NCBI GenBank assembly: GCA_035554635.1
Contig: DATMIB010000067.1
Span: 1-64,000 of the forward strand
DNA from: RPQJ01 sp035554635
Lineage (GTDB): Bacteria; Pseudomonadota; Gammaproteobacteria; Steroidobacterales; Steroidobacteraceae
Length of the DNA: 64,000 nucleotides
Direction: 5' to 3'
Part shown: one piece after another, positions 48,143 to 57,682 of the stretch
Numbering within the stretch: the stretch's first letter is position 1
How the letters are laid out: each line of letters begins with the position of its first letter
The notes under the pieces: generated by a model
Seen by the model: the letters and a program-made list of their open reading frames with translations, nothing else
The model's database searches: none
Told to the model about the DNA's origin: nothing
Translations under genes and position numbers: made by a program

Positions 48143-48172
48143 GGCTTGGTCACTCCGTCCGGGTCAGCGGCC

Positions 48173-48871
48173 TCAGGCCGTCTGCTCCGCGGCAGGGGCG
48201 GCCTCGGCCTCGGCGCCCTGCTGGGACACCGGCTGGTCGAACACCTCGCCCTTGAAAATCCACACCTTCACGCCGATCACGCCGTAGGTCGTGCGCGCTT
48301 CGGCAGTGCCGTAGTCGATGTCCGCACGGAACGTGTGCAGCGGAATGCGGCCTTCGCGCGTCCACTCGGTGCGCGCGATCTCCGAACCGTTCAGGCGGCC
48401 CGACAGGCGCACCTTCACGCCCAGGGCGCCGCTGCGCATCGTGTTCATCACGGCGCGCTTCATCGCGCGGCGGAACATGACGCGGCGCTCGACCTGCTGC
48501 GCGATGCCTTCGGCGACGAGCTGCGCGTCGACCTCGGGCTTGCGGATCTCGGCGATGTTGAGGCGGACGTCGTTGACGCCCATCTTCATGCGACGCGCGA
48601 CTTCGCCGCGCAGGCGCTCGATGTCCTCGCCCTTCTTGCCGATCACCACGCCCGGGCGGGCCGTGTGGATCGTGATGTTCGCCTTGCGGGCGGCACGCTC
48701 GATGTGGATGCGGCTGACCGAAGCCTCGGACAGCTTCTTCTTCAGGAACTCGCGCACCTGCCAGTCCTGCAGCAGGAAGCTGGGGAAGTTGCGCTTGTTC
48801 GCATACCACTTCGACGTCCAGTCACGGGTGATGCCGAGACGGATGCCGACCGGATTGACCTTCTGACCCAT
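48173..48871 (-). CDS. rpsC: 30S ribosomal protein S3
   Basis: 232 aa; forms the mRNA entry site and helicase with S4 and S5. MGQKVNPVGIRLGITRDWTSKW start, KH domain with ARPGVVIGKKGEDIE, and the S3 C-terminal domain ending VWIFKGEVF. The last about 20 residues are an Ala/Glu tail. ATG at 48871 chosen by family start. Confidence 0.98.
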   Translation of the reverse strand: MGQKVNPVGIRLGITRDWTSKWYANKRNFPSFLLQDWQVREFLKKKLSEASVSRIHIERAARKANITIHTARPGVVIGKKGEDIERLRGEVARRMKMGVNDVRLNIAEIRKPEVDAQLVAEGIAQQVERRVMFRRAMKRAVMNTMRSGALGVKVRLSGRLNGSEIARTEWTREGRIPLHTFRADIDYGTAEARTTYGVIGVKVWIFKGEVFDQPVSQQGAEAEAAPAAEQTA

Positions 48872-48884
48872 GAGCCCTGCTCCC

Positions 48885-49226
48885 TCAGTCCTTGCGGCCG
48901 TCGCCGACGAGGATCGTGATGTGGCTGTTGCGCTTGACGATGCGGTTGCCGCGGCCCTTGGCGCGGGCGTGGAACCGCTTGAAGCGCGGCGCCTCACCGA
49001 TGTCGATGACGTCGACCTTCAGCGTGTCGATGTCCGCGTTGTGGTTGTTCTCGGCGTTGGCGATGGCCGACTCGAGCACCTTGCGGACCAGGTCCGCGCC
49101 CTTCTTCGGGGTGAAGCGCAGCGTCGAGAGCGCCAGGCCCACGGGCTTGCCGCGGACCATGTCGGCGACGAGGCGGCACTTCTGCGGCGAGATGCGCGCG
49201 TACTTGAGCTTTGCAGCGACTTGCAT
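48885..49226 (-). CDS. rplV: 50S ribosomal protein L22
   Basis: 113 aa; its beta hairpin lines the exit tunnel and can carry macrolide-resistance changes. ARISPQKCRLVADMVRGK and RFHARAKGRGNRIVKRNSHITI are the family motifs; the hairpin tip is intact. Confidence 0.98.
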   Translation of the reverse strand: MQVAAKLKYARISPQKCRLVADMVRGKPVGLALSTLRFTPKKGADLVRKVLESAIANAENNHNADIDTLKVDVIDIGEAPRFKRFHARAKGRGNRIVKRNSHITILVGDGRKD

Positions 49227-49229
49227 GGC

Positions 49230-49508
49230 TTACTCCGAGGACGCCTTCCGGTCGCCCGAGTGACCGCGGAACGTGCGGGTCGGGGCGAACTCGCCGAGCT
49301 TGTGGCCGACCATGTTCTCCGAGACGAGCACGGGCACGTGCTGCTTGCCGTTGTGCACGGCAATCGTCAGGCCGACCATGTCGGGCAGGACCATCGAGCG
49401 GCGCGACCAGGTCTTGATCGGGCGACGGTCGTTCTTCTCCGCAGCGACCTGCACCTTCTTGGCGAGGTGCGCGTCGATGAACGGGCCTTTCTTGACTGAA
49501 CGGGGCAC
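49230..49508 (-). CDS. rpsS: 30S ribosomal protein S19
   Basis: 92 aa; binds 16S rRNA head with S13. GTG start at 49508 preceded by GAGGAG, giving the standard (M)PRSVKKGPFIDAHLAKKV; ends with FAPTRTFRGHSGDRKASSE. Ends 3 bp before rplV. Confidence 0.97.
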   Translation of the reverse strand: MPRSVKKGPFIDAHLAKKVQVAAEKNDRRPIKTWSRRSMVLPDMVGLTIAVHNGKQHVPVLVSENMVGHKLGEFAPTRTFRGHSGDRKASSE

Positions 49509-49528
49509 TGTGGCAGCTCCTCTCAGGC

Positions 49529-50353
49529 TCAGTTGCGGCGCCGGACGATGAGGCCGGCAGTGCGCTTGTTGGTGCGGGTCTTCTTGCCCTTGGTCTTCCA
49601 GCCCCAAGGCGAAACCGGGTGCGGGTTGCCCTGGCCGGACTTGCCCTCGCCACCGCCGTGCGGGTGGTCGACCGGGTTCATGACGACGCCGCGGACCGTC
49701 GGACGGATGCCGCGCCAGCGCTTCGCGCCGGCCTTGCCGTAGACGATCAGGTTGTTCTCTTCGTTGCCCACCTCGCCGATCGTGGCGCGGCAGTCGACGT
49801 GCACCTTGCGCATCTCGGTCGAGCGCAGGCGGATCGTCGCGTAGAGGCCTTCGCGCGCGACCAGCTGCACCGAGGCACCGGCGCTGCGGCCGAGCTGGCC
49901 GCCACGGCCCGGCTTCAGCTCGACGTTGTGCACGAGCGAGCCGATCGGGATGTTGCGCAGCGGCAGCGCGTTGCCCGCCTTGATCGGGGCATCGACGCCC
50001 GAGACGATCGCATCGCCGGCCGTGACGCCCTTCGGCGCCAGGATGTAGCGACGCTCGCCGTCGGCGTAGAGCACCAGCGCGAGGTAGGCGTTGCGGTTCG
50101 GGTCGTACTCGAGTCGTTCGACCTTGCCCGGCACGCCGTCCTTGTTGCGGACGAAGTCGACGACGCGATAGCGGTGGCGATGGCCGCCGCCCTTGTGGCG
50201 CGTCGTCTGGCGGCCCATGTTGTTGCGGGCGCCCGTGCGCTTCTGGCTGGACGTGAGGCCGTGCACCGGCTCGCCCTTGTGCAGGTGCGAGCGGTCGGCC
50301 TTCACGACGAAGCGGCGGCCCGGCGACGTCGGTTTGGTCTTGATGAGAGCCAT
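49529..50353 (-). CDS. rplB: 50S ribosomal protein L2
   Basis: 274 aa; near the peptidyl-transferase centre. MALIKTKPTSPGRRFVVK start, the conserved GRNNMGRQTTRHKGGGHRHRYR-like block and C-terminal MNPVDHPHGGGEGK that holds the essential His. Confidence 0.98.
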   Translation of the reverse strand: MALIKTKPTSPGRRFVVKADRSHLHKGEPVHGLTSSQKRTGARNNMGRQTTRHKGGGHRHRYRVVDFVRNKDGVPGKVERLEYDPNRNAYLALVLYADGERRYILAPKGVTAGDAIVSGVDAPIKAGNALPLRNIPIGSLVHNVELKPGRGGQLGRSAGASVQLVAREGLYATIRLRSTEMRKVHVDCRATIGEVGNEENNLIVYGKAGAKRWRGIRPTVRGVVMNPVDHPHGGGEGKSGQGNPHPVSPWGWKTKGKKTRTNKRTAGLIVRRRN

Positions 50354-50385
50354 TGGTTAGCTTCCGTCTGCTTTGCCGGTGCCGA

Positions 50386-50688
50386 TTACTTTTCGACGCC
50401 GGCGAAATCGATCGTCTGGCCCTGCGCGAGCTTCACGTAGGCCTTCTTCCAGTCGGAGCGCTTGCCGGGACGACCGCCGAAGCGCTTCGTCTTGCCGCCC
50501 ACGTTCACGACCTGCACCGCGTCGACCTTGACTTCGAACATCAGTTCGACCGCGGCCTTGATCTCGGGCTTCGACGCGTCGCGGACGACGCGGAACACGA
50601 CCTGGTTGCCGGCTTCGGCGACGCGCGCGCTCTTTTCGGAGACGTGCGGCGCGACCAGCACCTGCATCAAACGCTCTTTGCTGCTCAT
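50386..50688 (-). CDS. rplW: 50S ribosomal protein L23
   Basis: 100 aa; docking site for trigger factor and SRP at the exit tunnel. VLVAPHVSEKSARVAE and KKAYVKLAQGQTIDF are family motifs. ATG at 50688 overlaps the rplD stop (ATGA). Confidence 0.97.
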   Translation of the reverse strand: MSSKERLMQVLVAPHVSEKSARVAEAGNQVVFRVVRDASKPEIKAAVELMFEVKVDAVQVVNVGGKTKRFGGRPGKRSDWKKAYVKLAQGQTIDFAGVEK

Positions 50689-51296
50689 GCCAGCTTCTCC
50701 TCGAGCATGCGGACCGCAGCGACCGTCGCGAGCACGCGCTCGTGGCGGATCAGGCTGACGGGATCGACCGCCGTGACCGGCAGCACGGTGACGCCGAGCA
50801 GGTTGCGCGAGGCAAGCTCGAGCTTCTCGTCGTACGCCTCGACGACGATCAGCACGTCGTTGAGGCCCATCTCCTTGAGGCGGGTCGCGAGCAGCTTGGT
50901 CTTCGGCGCCTCGAGCGTGAACGACTCGACGACGGTGAGGCGGTCGAGACGCACGAGCTCGGACAGCAGCGCGGTGATCGCGCCGCGGTACATCTTGCGG
51001 TTGACCTTCTGCGAGTAGTCGCGCGGACGCGCAGCGAAGGCACGGCCGCCGCCGACCCAGATCGGGCTGCGGATCGAGCCGGCGCGGGCGCGACCGCCGC
51101 CCTTCTGCTTCCACGGCTTGATGCCGCCGCCGCGGACTTCGGCCTTGCTGAGCTGGCGCTTGGTGCCCGCGCGGCCGGCGGCCATGTAAGCCGTGACGAC
51201 CTGGTGGACCAGCGCCTCGTTGAATTCGCGGCCGAAAGCCTGCTCTGAGGCTTCGATCGTGCTGCCGCCCTGCTGGAGCTTCAGTTGGGTTGCCAT
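50685..51296 (-). CDS. rplD: 50S ribosomal protein L4
   Basis: 203 aa; lines the tunnel constriction and, in E. coli, represses its own S10 operon through the leader RNA. The loop KQKGGGRARAGSIRSPIWVGGGRAFAARPRDYSQKVN is typical. The structured leader before rplC in this window would be the candidate target. Confidence 0.98.
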   Translation of the reverse strand: MATQLKLQQGGSTIEASEQAFGREFNEALVHQVVTAYMAAGRAGTKRQLSKAEVRGGGIKPWKQKGGGRARAGSIRSPIWVGGGRAFAARPRDYSQKVNRKMYRGAITALLSELVRLDRLTVVESFTLEAPKTKLLATRLKEMGLNDVLIVVEAYDEKLELASRNLLGVTVLPVTAVDPVSLIRHERVLATVAAVRMLEEKLA

Positions 51297-51313
51297 GTGA
51301 CTCTCCGGGGCGG

Positions 51314-52012
51314 TTACTTCTTCGTCTTCGCGGCGGGCTGCTTCGGCGCCAGCGTCTTGCGCTTGGCGAGACGCGCGGCCTTCAGCGACGGGCGAACGAC
51401 GACTTCACCGCCCGGGGCGCCCGGAACGGCGCCACGGATCAGGATCAGGTTGCGCGCGGTGTCGACGTCGACGACCAGCAGCTTCTCGATCGTGCGGCGC
51501 ACGTCGCCCATGTGACCGGACATGCGCTTGCCCTGGAACACGCGTCCCGGGGTCTGGCGCTGGCCGATCGAGCCCGGGGCGCGGTGGAACACCGACGCAC
51601 CGTGCGAGGCCGGGCCGCCCGCGAAGTTGTGGCGCTTCATCGTGCCGGCAAAGCCCTTGCCGACGGTGGTGCCGGTCACGTCGACCATCTGCCCCTTGGC
51701 GAAGATGTCGACCTTGAGCTCGGAGCCCGTGGCGAGCTCGGCGCCTTCGCCGTCGGCGAGGCGGAACTCGACCAACGACTCGCCCGGCTCGACCTTCGCC
51801 TTGGCGTAATGCCCGGCGACGGAGCGCGAGAGGCGGGAAGGCTTCTTGCTGCCATAGGTGACCTGGACGGCGCGATAGCCGTCACCCTCGACACCCTTGA
51901 CCTGGGTGACGCGGTTGGGCAGAGCCTCGATCACCGTCACCGGGATCGACTCGCCCGCGTCCGTGAAGACGCGCGTCATGCCGGCCTTGCGGCCAATCAG
52001 ACCGATCGTCAT
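51314..52012 (-). CDS. rplC: 50S ribosomal protein L3
   Basis: 232 aa; one of two assembly initiators of the 50S subunit. MTIGLIGRKAGMTRVFTDAGESIPVTVIEA start and the loop GGPASHGASVFHRAPGSIGQRQTPGRVFQGKRMSGHMG that reaches the peptidyl-transferase centre. ATG at 52012. Unusually it is separated from rpsJ by 342 bp holding a promoter, a structured leader and a heptad element. Confidence 0.98.
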   Translation of the reverse strand: MTIGLIGRKAGMTRVFTDAGESIPVTVIEALPNRVTQVKGVEGDGYRAVQVTYGSKKPSRLSRSVAGHYAKAKVEPGESLVEFRLADGEGAELATGSELKVDIFAKGQMVDVTGTTVGKGFAGTMKRHNFAGGPASHGASVFHRAPGSIGQRQTPGRVFQGKRMSGHMGDVRRTIEKLLVVDVDTARNLILIRGAVPGAPGGEVVVRPSLKAARLAKRKTLAPKQPAAKTKK

Positions 52013-52206
52013 CGTTGTGTCCTCGTACACCGCCCGTGCTGCGATTGGCCCGGGCTGCAAACCGAACGAATTCGTCCCTGCAGCCGCAAAAAACCGGCGC
52101 AGGGCTCGTCAAGAACTGTTGCTGAGAGGAGCGACCTGCCAGGAGGCGGTCGCGCCGCTCGAGCGGTACCGGCAATACCGGCCAGGCCTCGGCGAGAGAG
52201 CCCGCG
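52013..52206 (-). promoter_or_regulatory. Structured leader of rplC (candidate S10-operon control region)
   Basis: About 190 nt between the predicted promoter and the rplC ATG, with no ORF. On the RNA strand there are at least two clear hairpins: GCGACC...GGTCGC (52153-52131) and CCCTGC-G-CCG-GTTTTTTG-CGG-CT-GCAGGG (52104-52076), and further GC-rich pairing near 52030-52060. In E. coli a leader of similar length before rpsJ binds L4 and controls the operon. That this leader does the same is inference. Confidence 0.5.
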
Positions 52207-52234
52207 ATTATAGCGAGCCGAAAAAGGAATGCAA
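52207..52234 (-). promoter_or_regulatory. Predicted promoter between rpsJ and rplC
   Basis: On the minus strand TTGCAT (52234-52229), a 16-bp spacer and a perfect TATAAT (52212-52207). It would start transcription about 190 nt before rplC. It sits 6 bp from the heptad element H2. Confidence 0.7.
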
Positions 52235-52239
52235 CAAGA

Positions 52240-52347
52240 AAGTGGCTAGAGTTTAGAGTTCAGAGTCTAGTCGGAGCGCTGCGCGGCGGCCGCCGAGGGG
52301 CGGCCTCCGAATCCGACTAGACTCTAACCACTAGACTCTAGCCACTT
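52240..52347. repeat. Heptad-armed hairpin element H2 (rpsJ/rplC gap)
   Basis: Inverted arms of 36 nt (52240-52275 and 52312-52347), each five 7-mers long (left: AGTGGCT, AGAGTTT, AGAGTTC, AGAGTCT, AGTCGGA; right is the near-exact reverse complement with about five differences). The 36-nt interior contains a perfect hairpin GGCCGCC-GAGG-GGCGGCC (52288-52305). The right arm ends 7 bp from the rpsJ stop. Confidence 0.85.
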
Positions 52348-52354
52348 CCTATGG

Positions 52355-52666
52355 TCAGTTCAGCTTGATCTGGACGTCCACGCCGGCCGGCAGTTCGAGC
52401 TTCATCAGCGCGTCCACCGTCTTGTCGGTCGGGTTCAGGATGTCCATCAGGCGCTTGTGCGTGCGCATCTCGTACTGGTCGCGCGCGTCCTTGTCGGCGT
52501 GCGGCGAGATCAGCACCGTGAAGCGCTCCATCTTGACCGGCAGCGGCACCGGGCCGCGCACCGTGGCGCCCGTGCGCTTGGCCGTCTCGACGATCTCGCG
52601 GGCCGAGTTGTCGATGAGCCGGTGGTCGAACGCCTTGAGGCGGATGCGGATGTTCTGGCGAGCCAT
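52355..52666 (-). CDS. rpsJ: 30S ribosomal protein S10 (NusE)
   Basis: 103 aa; ribosome head protein and, as NusE, a link between NusG and the ribosome in antitermination. MARQNIRIRLKAFDHRLID start, TVRGPVPLPVKMERFTVLISPH and the C-terminal LPAGVDVQIKLN. It is bracketed by heptad elements H2 and H3, and detached from rplC. Confidence 0.98.
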   Translation of the reverse strand: MARQNIRIRLKAFDHRLIDNSAREIVETAKRTGATVRGPVPLPVKMERFTVLISPHADKDARDQYEMRTHKRLMDILNPTDKTVDALMKLELPAGVDVQIKLN

Positions 52667-52678
52667 TGTTGAATCCTA

Positions 52679-52766
52679 GCGGTTAGTGGTCAGTGGCCGG
52701 TGGTCAGTGGGAGAGGAGCGCGCGGTGCGCGCTCACTAACCACTGACCACTAACCACTAACCACTT
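52679..52766. repeat. Heptad-armed hairpin element H3 (rpsJ/tuf gap)
   Basis: Left arm (52679-52712) has about four 7-mers (GGTTAGT, GGTCAGT, GGCCGGT, GGTCAGT); the right arm (52735-52766) has four to five (ACTAACC, ACTGACC, ACTAACC, ACTAACC). Between them is a perfect hairpin GAGCGCGC-GGT-GCGCGCTC (52716-52734). It fills almost the whole 110-bp gap between tuf and rpsJ. Confidence 0.85.
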
Positions 52767-52776
52767 GATTGATTGC

Positions 52777-53967
<1,191 letters not shown>

Positions 53968-53986
53968 GACCCAATACCTCTAGAAC

Positions 53987-54087
53987 AAGTGACTAGTGAC
54001 CAGTGGTTAGTGGTTAGCGCACAGCGGCAGCGAGAACCCCGGCGTCCGGTTCTTCACTAGCCACTGACCACTAGCCACTAACCACTT
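53987..54087. repeat. Heptad-armed hairpin element H4 (tuf/tRNA-Thr gap)
   Basis: Left arm 53987-54019 (AGTGACT, AGTGACC, AGTGGTT, AGTGGTT, AGCG) and right arm 54055-54087 (CACTAGC, CACTGAC, CACTAGC, CACTAAC, CACTT). The interior holds a bulged hairpin AGAAC-CC-CGG-CGT-CCG-GTTCT (54033-54053). It ends 8 bp from the 3' end of tRNA-Thr and starts 19 bp before the tuf GTG. Confidence 0.85.
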
Positions 54088-54095
54088 CCTCGAAC

Positions 54096-54171
54096 TGGAG
54101 CCCACGAGCGGGATCGAACCGCTGACCTCGTCCTTACCAAGGACGTGCTCTACCGACTGAGCTACGTGGGC
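54096..54171 (-). tRNA. thrT: tRNA-Thr (GGT)
   Basis: 76 nt with encoded CCA. Acceptor GCCCACG pairs with CGTGGGC; anticodon stem CGTCC/GGACG with loop TTGGTAA, anticodon GGT (reads ACC/ACU); T arm GGTTCGATCC. Last tRNA before tuf, as thrT in E. coli. Confidence 0.97.
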
Positions 54172-54215
54172 CGCCTCTCAAAAAACCTTTTCGTCCCCGG
54201 CGGGCTTCCTGCGGT

Positions 54216-54289
<74 letters not shown>

Positions 54290-54363
54290 AGCGCCGCCGG
54301 TCCGGTGCCCCGCGTCGGCCTTTCCTCGCGAGACCCACGCCTCTCCGCTAGTCTCTGTGGTTC

Positions 54364-54449
<86 letters not shown>

Positions 54450-54465
54450 CTACAGAGAGCCGCGT

Positions 54466-54494
54466 ATTCTCGGGGGCCGGACGGGCCGTGTCAA
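54466..54494 (-). promoter_or_regulatory. Predicted promoter of the tRNA-Tyr/Gly/Thr-tuf operon
   Basis: On the minus strand a perfect TTGACA (54494-54489), 17-bp spacer and GAGAAT (54471-54466), followed by a GC-rich stretch (ACGCGGC) of the kind found in stringently controlled stable-RNA promoters, about 16 bp before tRNA-Tyr. Confidence 0.7.
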
Positions 54495-54537
54495 TCCGAT
54501 CCGGTCCACCGCCCCGTCTTAGCCTGGAGAAATCGTC

Positions 54538-55542
54538 TTGCAAACCCGTCCGCTCGGCCGCCAGGGCCTCGAAGTGTCCGCCTTGGGTCTCGGCTGCATG
54601 GGCATGTCCTCCTTCTACCGGACCGGTGCCGACCGGGCCGAATGCGAGGCCACGCTGATCGAGGCACTCGACTCCGGGGTCACCCTGTTCGACACCGCCG
54701 AGGTCTACGGGCCGTACACGAACGAGCAACTGGTCGGTGGCGTCCTGACCGGAGCGCGCCGCGACCGGGCCATCCTCGCGACCAAGTTCGGCTTCGACTG
54801 CGCGAACCCGACCCAGCCGTGGGGGCTCAACAGCCGGCCCGCGCACGTCCGCCAGGTCGTGGACGAATCCCTCGGACGGCTCGGCACCGACCGGATCGAC
54901 CTGCTCTACCAGCACCGCGTCGACCCCGCGGTGCCGATCGAGGAGGTCGTCGGCGTCATGGCAGACCTCGTGCGCGCCGGCAAGGTGCGCTACCTGGGCC
55001 TGTCCGAGGCGAGTCCCGACACGTTGCGGCGTGCGCACGCCGTGCACCCGATCAGCGCCTTGCAGTCCGAGTACTCGCTCTGGGAACGCGGCGTCGAGCA
55101 GGCGGTGCTGCCCACCTGTCGCGAGCTCGGCATCGGCTTCGTGGCCTATTCGCCGCTCGGCCGCGGCTTCCTGGCGGGCCAGCGCGCGCAGGCCGGCGAT
55201 TTCCCCGAAGGTGACGCGCGCCGCAGCCATCCGCGTTTCGAGGCGGCCAACTACGAGGCCAACCTGCGACTGCTCGCGAAGCTCGAGGAGGTCGCCGCGC
55301 GCAACCGTGCAACCCCCGGCCAGGTCGCACTGGCCTGGCTGCTCGCGCAAGGCCCGGACGTGGTGCCGATCTTCGGCACGACCCGCCGCGCCCGTCTGCG
55401 CGAGAACCTCGCGGCGACGTCCGTGCGGCTGGCGTCCTGCGACCAGTTCCTGCTCGAGCAGGTGTTCGCACCGGGCGCGACGGCCGGCGAACGTTACCCG
55501 GCCGCCTCGCTCGCCTTCCTCGACCGCGGCCAGCGCCACTGA
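54538..55542 (+). CDS. Aldo/keto reductase
   Basis: 334-aa NAD(P)H-dependent oxidoreductase of the AKR superfamily (AKR13-like, YghZ/YajO relatives). The catalytic tetrad is D52 and Y57 (FDTAEVYGPYTNE), K83 (ATKFGF) and H126 (LYQHRVDP); the C-terminal IFGTTRRARLRENLAA binds the cofactor adenosine. TTG start at 54538, with GGAGA 8 nt upstream. The physiological substrate is unknown. It lies divergent from the tRNA operon and 31 bp before the TerC gene. Confidence 0.92.
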   Translation: MQTRPLGRQGLEVSALGLGCMGMSSFYRTGADRAECEATLIEALDSGVTLFDTAEVYGPYTNEQLVGGVLTGARRDRAILATKFGFDCANPTQPWGLNSRPAHVRQVVDESLGRLGTDRIDLLYQHRVDPAVPIEEVVGVMADLVRAGKVRYLGLSEASPDTLRRAHAVHPISALQSEYSLWERGVEQAVLPTCRELGIGFVAYSPLGRGFLAGQRAQAGDFPEGDARRSHPRFEAANYEANLRLLAKLEEVAARNRATPGQVALAWLLAQGPDVVPIFGTTRRARLRENLAATSVRLASCDQFLLEQVFAPGATAGERYPAASLAFLDRGQRH

Positions 55543-55573
55543 CCACCCACCCGCGACCACGACGTCAACACCG

Positions 55574-56596
55574 ATGCCCCACGATCTGCTGCTGTTTCCG
55601 TTCGCCGAGTACTGGTGGTTCTACGGCGCCTTCATGCTGTTCGTGCTCGGCGTGCTCGCGCTCGACCTCGGCGTGTTCCACCGCGAGGCCCACGAGGTCT
55701 CGGCGCGCGAGGCGGCGGCCTGGAGCGTGGTCTGGGTCGCACTCGCACTTGCATTCAATTACCTGTTTTATCGGTACATGCTCGGGCACTTCCCGGAGCA
55801 GCCGGCGCTCGCCGGCCTGGACCACGTAGCGCTCGCACGCGATTCAGCGCTCGAGTTCCTGGCCGGTTACGTCGTCGAGAAAGCGCTCGCGGTCGACAAC
55901 ATCTTCATCTTCGTCGCCGTGTTCAGCTACTTCGCGGTACCGCTGCGCTACCAGCATCGCGTGCTGTTCTACGGCATCCTCGGCGCGCTGGTGTTCCGCG
56001 CGCTGTTCATCTCGCTCGGTTCGGTGCTGATGCAGTACAAGTGGATCGTGATGGTCTTCGGCGCGTTCCTGATCTTCACCGGCATCAAGATCCTGTTCCT
56101 GCCGGAAAAGCCGGTCGAGCCGGGAAAGAACCCGATCATCCGCCTCGTGAAGCGCTTCGTGCCGATCTGGCCGCAGCTCGAGGGCGACCGCTTCTGGATC
56201 CGCCACGAAGGCATCCTCTACGCGACGCCGCTGCTGGTGGCGCTCGTGTTCATCGAGTTCTCCGACATCATCTTCGCGATCGACTCGGTGCCGGCGATCT
56301 TCGCGCTCACCAACGAGCCGCTGATCGTCTTCACCTCGAACATCTTTGCGATCCTCGGCCTGCGCGCGATGTACTTCCTGCTCGCGAGCGCGGTGCAGTA
56401 CTTCCAGTACCTCAAGTACGCGCTCGGCGTGATCCTGGTGTTCGTGGGCCTCAAGATGGTGTGGCTCAACGAGGCGTTCGGCGGCAAGTTCCCGATCTCG
56501 TGGTCGCTCGGCATCATCGGCGCACTGCTCGCCGTCTCGATGCTGGTCAGCGTCGCGGCCCGCCGCGACGGCCGCGCGGAACTGCCGCCGCCCTGA
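55574..56596 (+). CDS. TerC/Alx family membrane protein
   Basis: 340-aa TerC family protein with about eight or nine membrane segments. Conserved acidic residues in ALDLGVFHREAHEVS, EKALAVDNIFIF and FSDIIFAIDSVPAIFA mark the Alx branch, which exports manganese in E. coli; TerC proteins are also linked to tellurite resistance and metal loading of secreted enzymes. ATG at 55574. In a probable two-gene unit with the aldo/keto reductase; convergent with murI. Confidence 0.92.
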   Translation: MPHDLLLFPFAEYWWFYGAFMLFVLGVLALDLGVFHREAHEVSAREAAAWSVVWVALALAFNYLFYRYMLGHFPEQPALAGLDHVALARDSALEFLAGYVVEKALAVDNIFIFVAVFSYFAVPLRYQHRVLFYGILGALVFRALFISLGSVLMQYKWIVMVFGAFLIFTGIKILFLPEKPVEPGKNPIIRLVKRFVPIWPQLEGDRFWIRHEGILYATPLLVALVFIEFSDIIFAIDSVPAIFALTNEPLIVFTSNIFAILGLRAMYFLLASAVQYFQYLKYALGVILVFVGLKMVWLNEAFGGKFPISWSLGIIGALLAVSMLVSVAARRDGRAELPPP

Positions 56597-56648
56597 GTCG
56601 CGAGATGGCTGCCGCTGCCGCGTCCGTGGCGACGCGGAGCGGGACGCG

Positions 56649-57536
56649 TCAGGTCGCTGCCGCCGTGGCCATGGGTGCCGGCGCCAGGTCGACGATCTCG
56701 ACGTCGGCGGGCGCAAGCGGCCGCCCGAGAAACACCGCGCCGACGCGGGCGAAGCGTTCCGCCCCGTCGGTGGCGAGCAGGGTCAGGCGACCGTGACCCG
56801 GGCCGGGCGCCCGGCACAGGCCGCGCGACGCGAGCACTTCGGCGAGCGAACTTGCGGTGGTCGCGGCCGAATCGACGATGGCGATGCCCGGCCCCAGCAC
56901 GCGCGCGAGTGTCGACGCGAACACCGGGAAATGGGTGCAGCCGAGCAGCAGCGTGTCGGGGTGCGTCGCTTCCGCGCCCGCGACGAACAGGTCGTCGAGG
57001 TAACGGTGCATGACGCCCTCGACGACGGGGCCGTCCGTCCAGCCTTCCTCGGCCAGGGCGACGAACAGCGGACAGGCCTGTGCGCTGACGACGGCGTGCG
57101 GGAGGCGTCGTACGATCGCCGCCTGGTAGGCACCGCCGCGCACGGTGCTCTCGGTCGCGAGCACGGCAATGCGTTCGTTGCGCGTGGCGCGACAGGCCGC
57201 GGCCGCGCCGGGTTCGAGTACGCCGAGCACGGGCACGGGCGCGAACTCGGCCGTGAGCACGTCGAGCGCTGCGGCTGAGGCCGTGTTGCACGCGACCACC
57301 AGGCACTTGACGCCGCGCTCGTGCAGCCGGCGCGCCGCCTGCAGCGAGTACTGGCGGATCGAACCGGGGCTCTTGGTGCCGTAGGGCAGCCGGGCCGTGT
57401 CGCCCAGGTAAACGAAATCCTCGTGCGGCAGTCGCTCGAGCAGCGCCCTGAGGACCGTGAGCCCGCCGACGCCGGAATCGAACACGCCGATCGGGGCGTC
57501 GGCGCGCGGCAAATACGTCGCTGCTGGTGTCTGCAT
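56649..57536 (-). CDS. murI: Glutamate racemase
   Basis: Cofactor-independent racemase that makes D-glutamate for peptidoglycan. 295 aa. Two catalytic cysteines: C83 (VVACNTASA) and C200 (LLGCTHFPVF, with H202); FDSGVGGLTVL near the N-terminus includes D20. ATG at 57536 chosen; the open frame upstream is not conserved. Divergent from the PilZ gene across 146 bp. Confidence 0.96.
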   Translation of the reverse strand: MQTPAATYLPRADAPIGVFDSGVGGLTVLRALLERLPHEDFVYLGDTARLPYGTKSPGSIRQYSLQAARRLHERGVKCLVVACNTASAAALDVLTAEFAPVPVLGVLEPGAAAACRATRNERIAVLATESTVRGGAYQAAIVRRLPHAVVSAQACPLFVALAEEGWTDGPVVEGVMHRYLDDLFVAGAEATHPDTLLLGCTHFPVFASTLARVLGPGIAIVDSAATTASSLAEVLASRGLCRAPGPGHGRLTLLATDGAERFARVGAVFLGRPLAPADVEIVDLAPAPMATAAAT

Positions 57537-57682
57537 GTAAGGTTTCCCGACGGGCGCGCAGCATACCGCACGCATCGCGCGACATAACGCGTGCCGGCGT
57601 GTTTGCAGGCCCTTCACTCCCGCAACGCGAGGTGCATAATGGCGCGGAACAGCCACCCACCTCAGAACGAGAAGAGCTGCAC

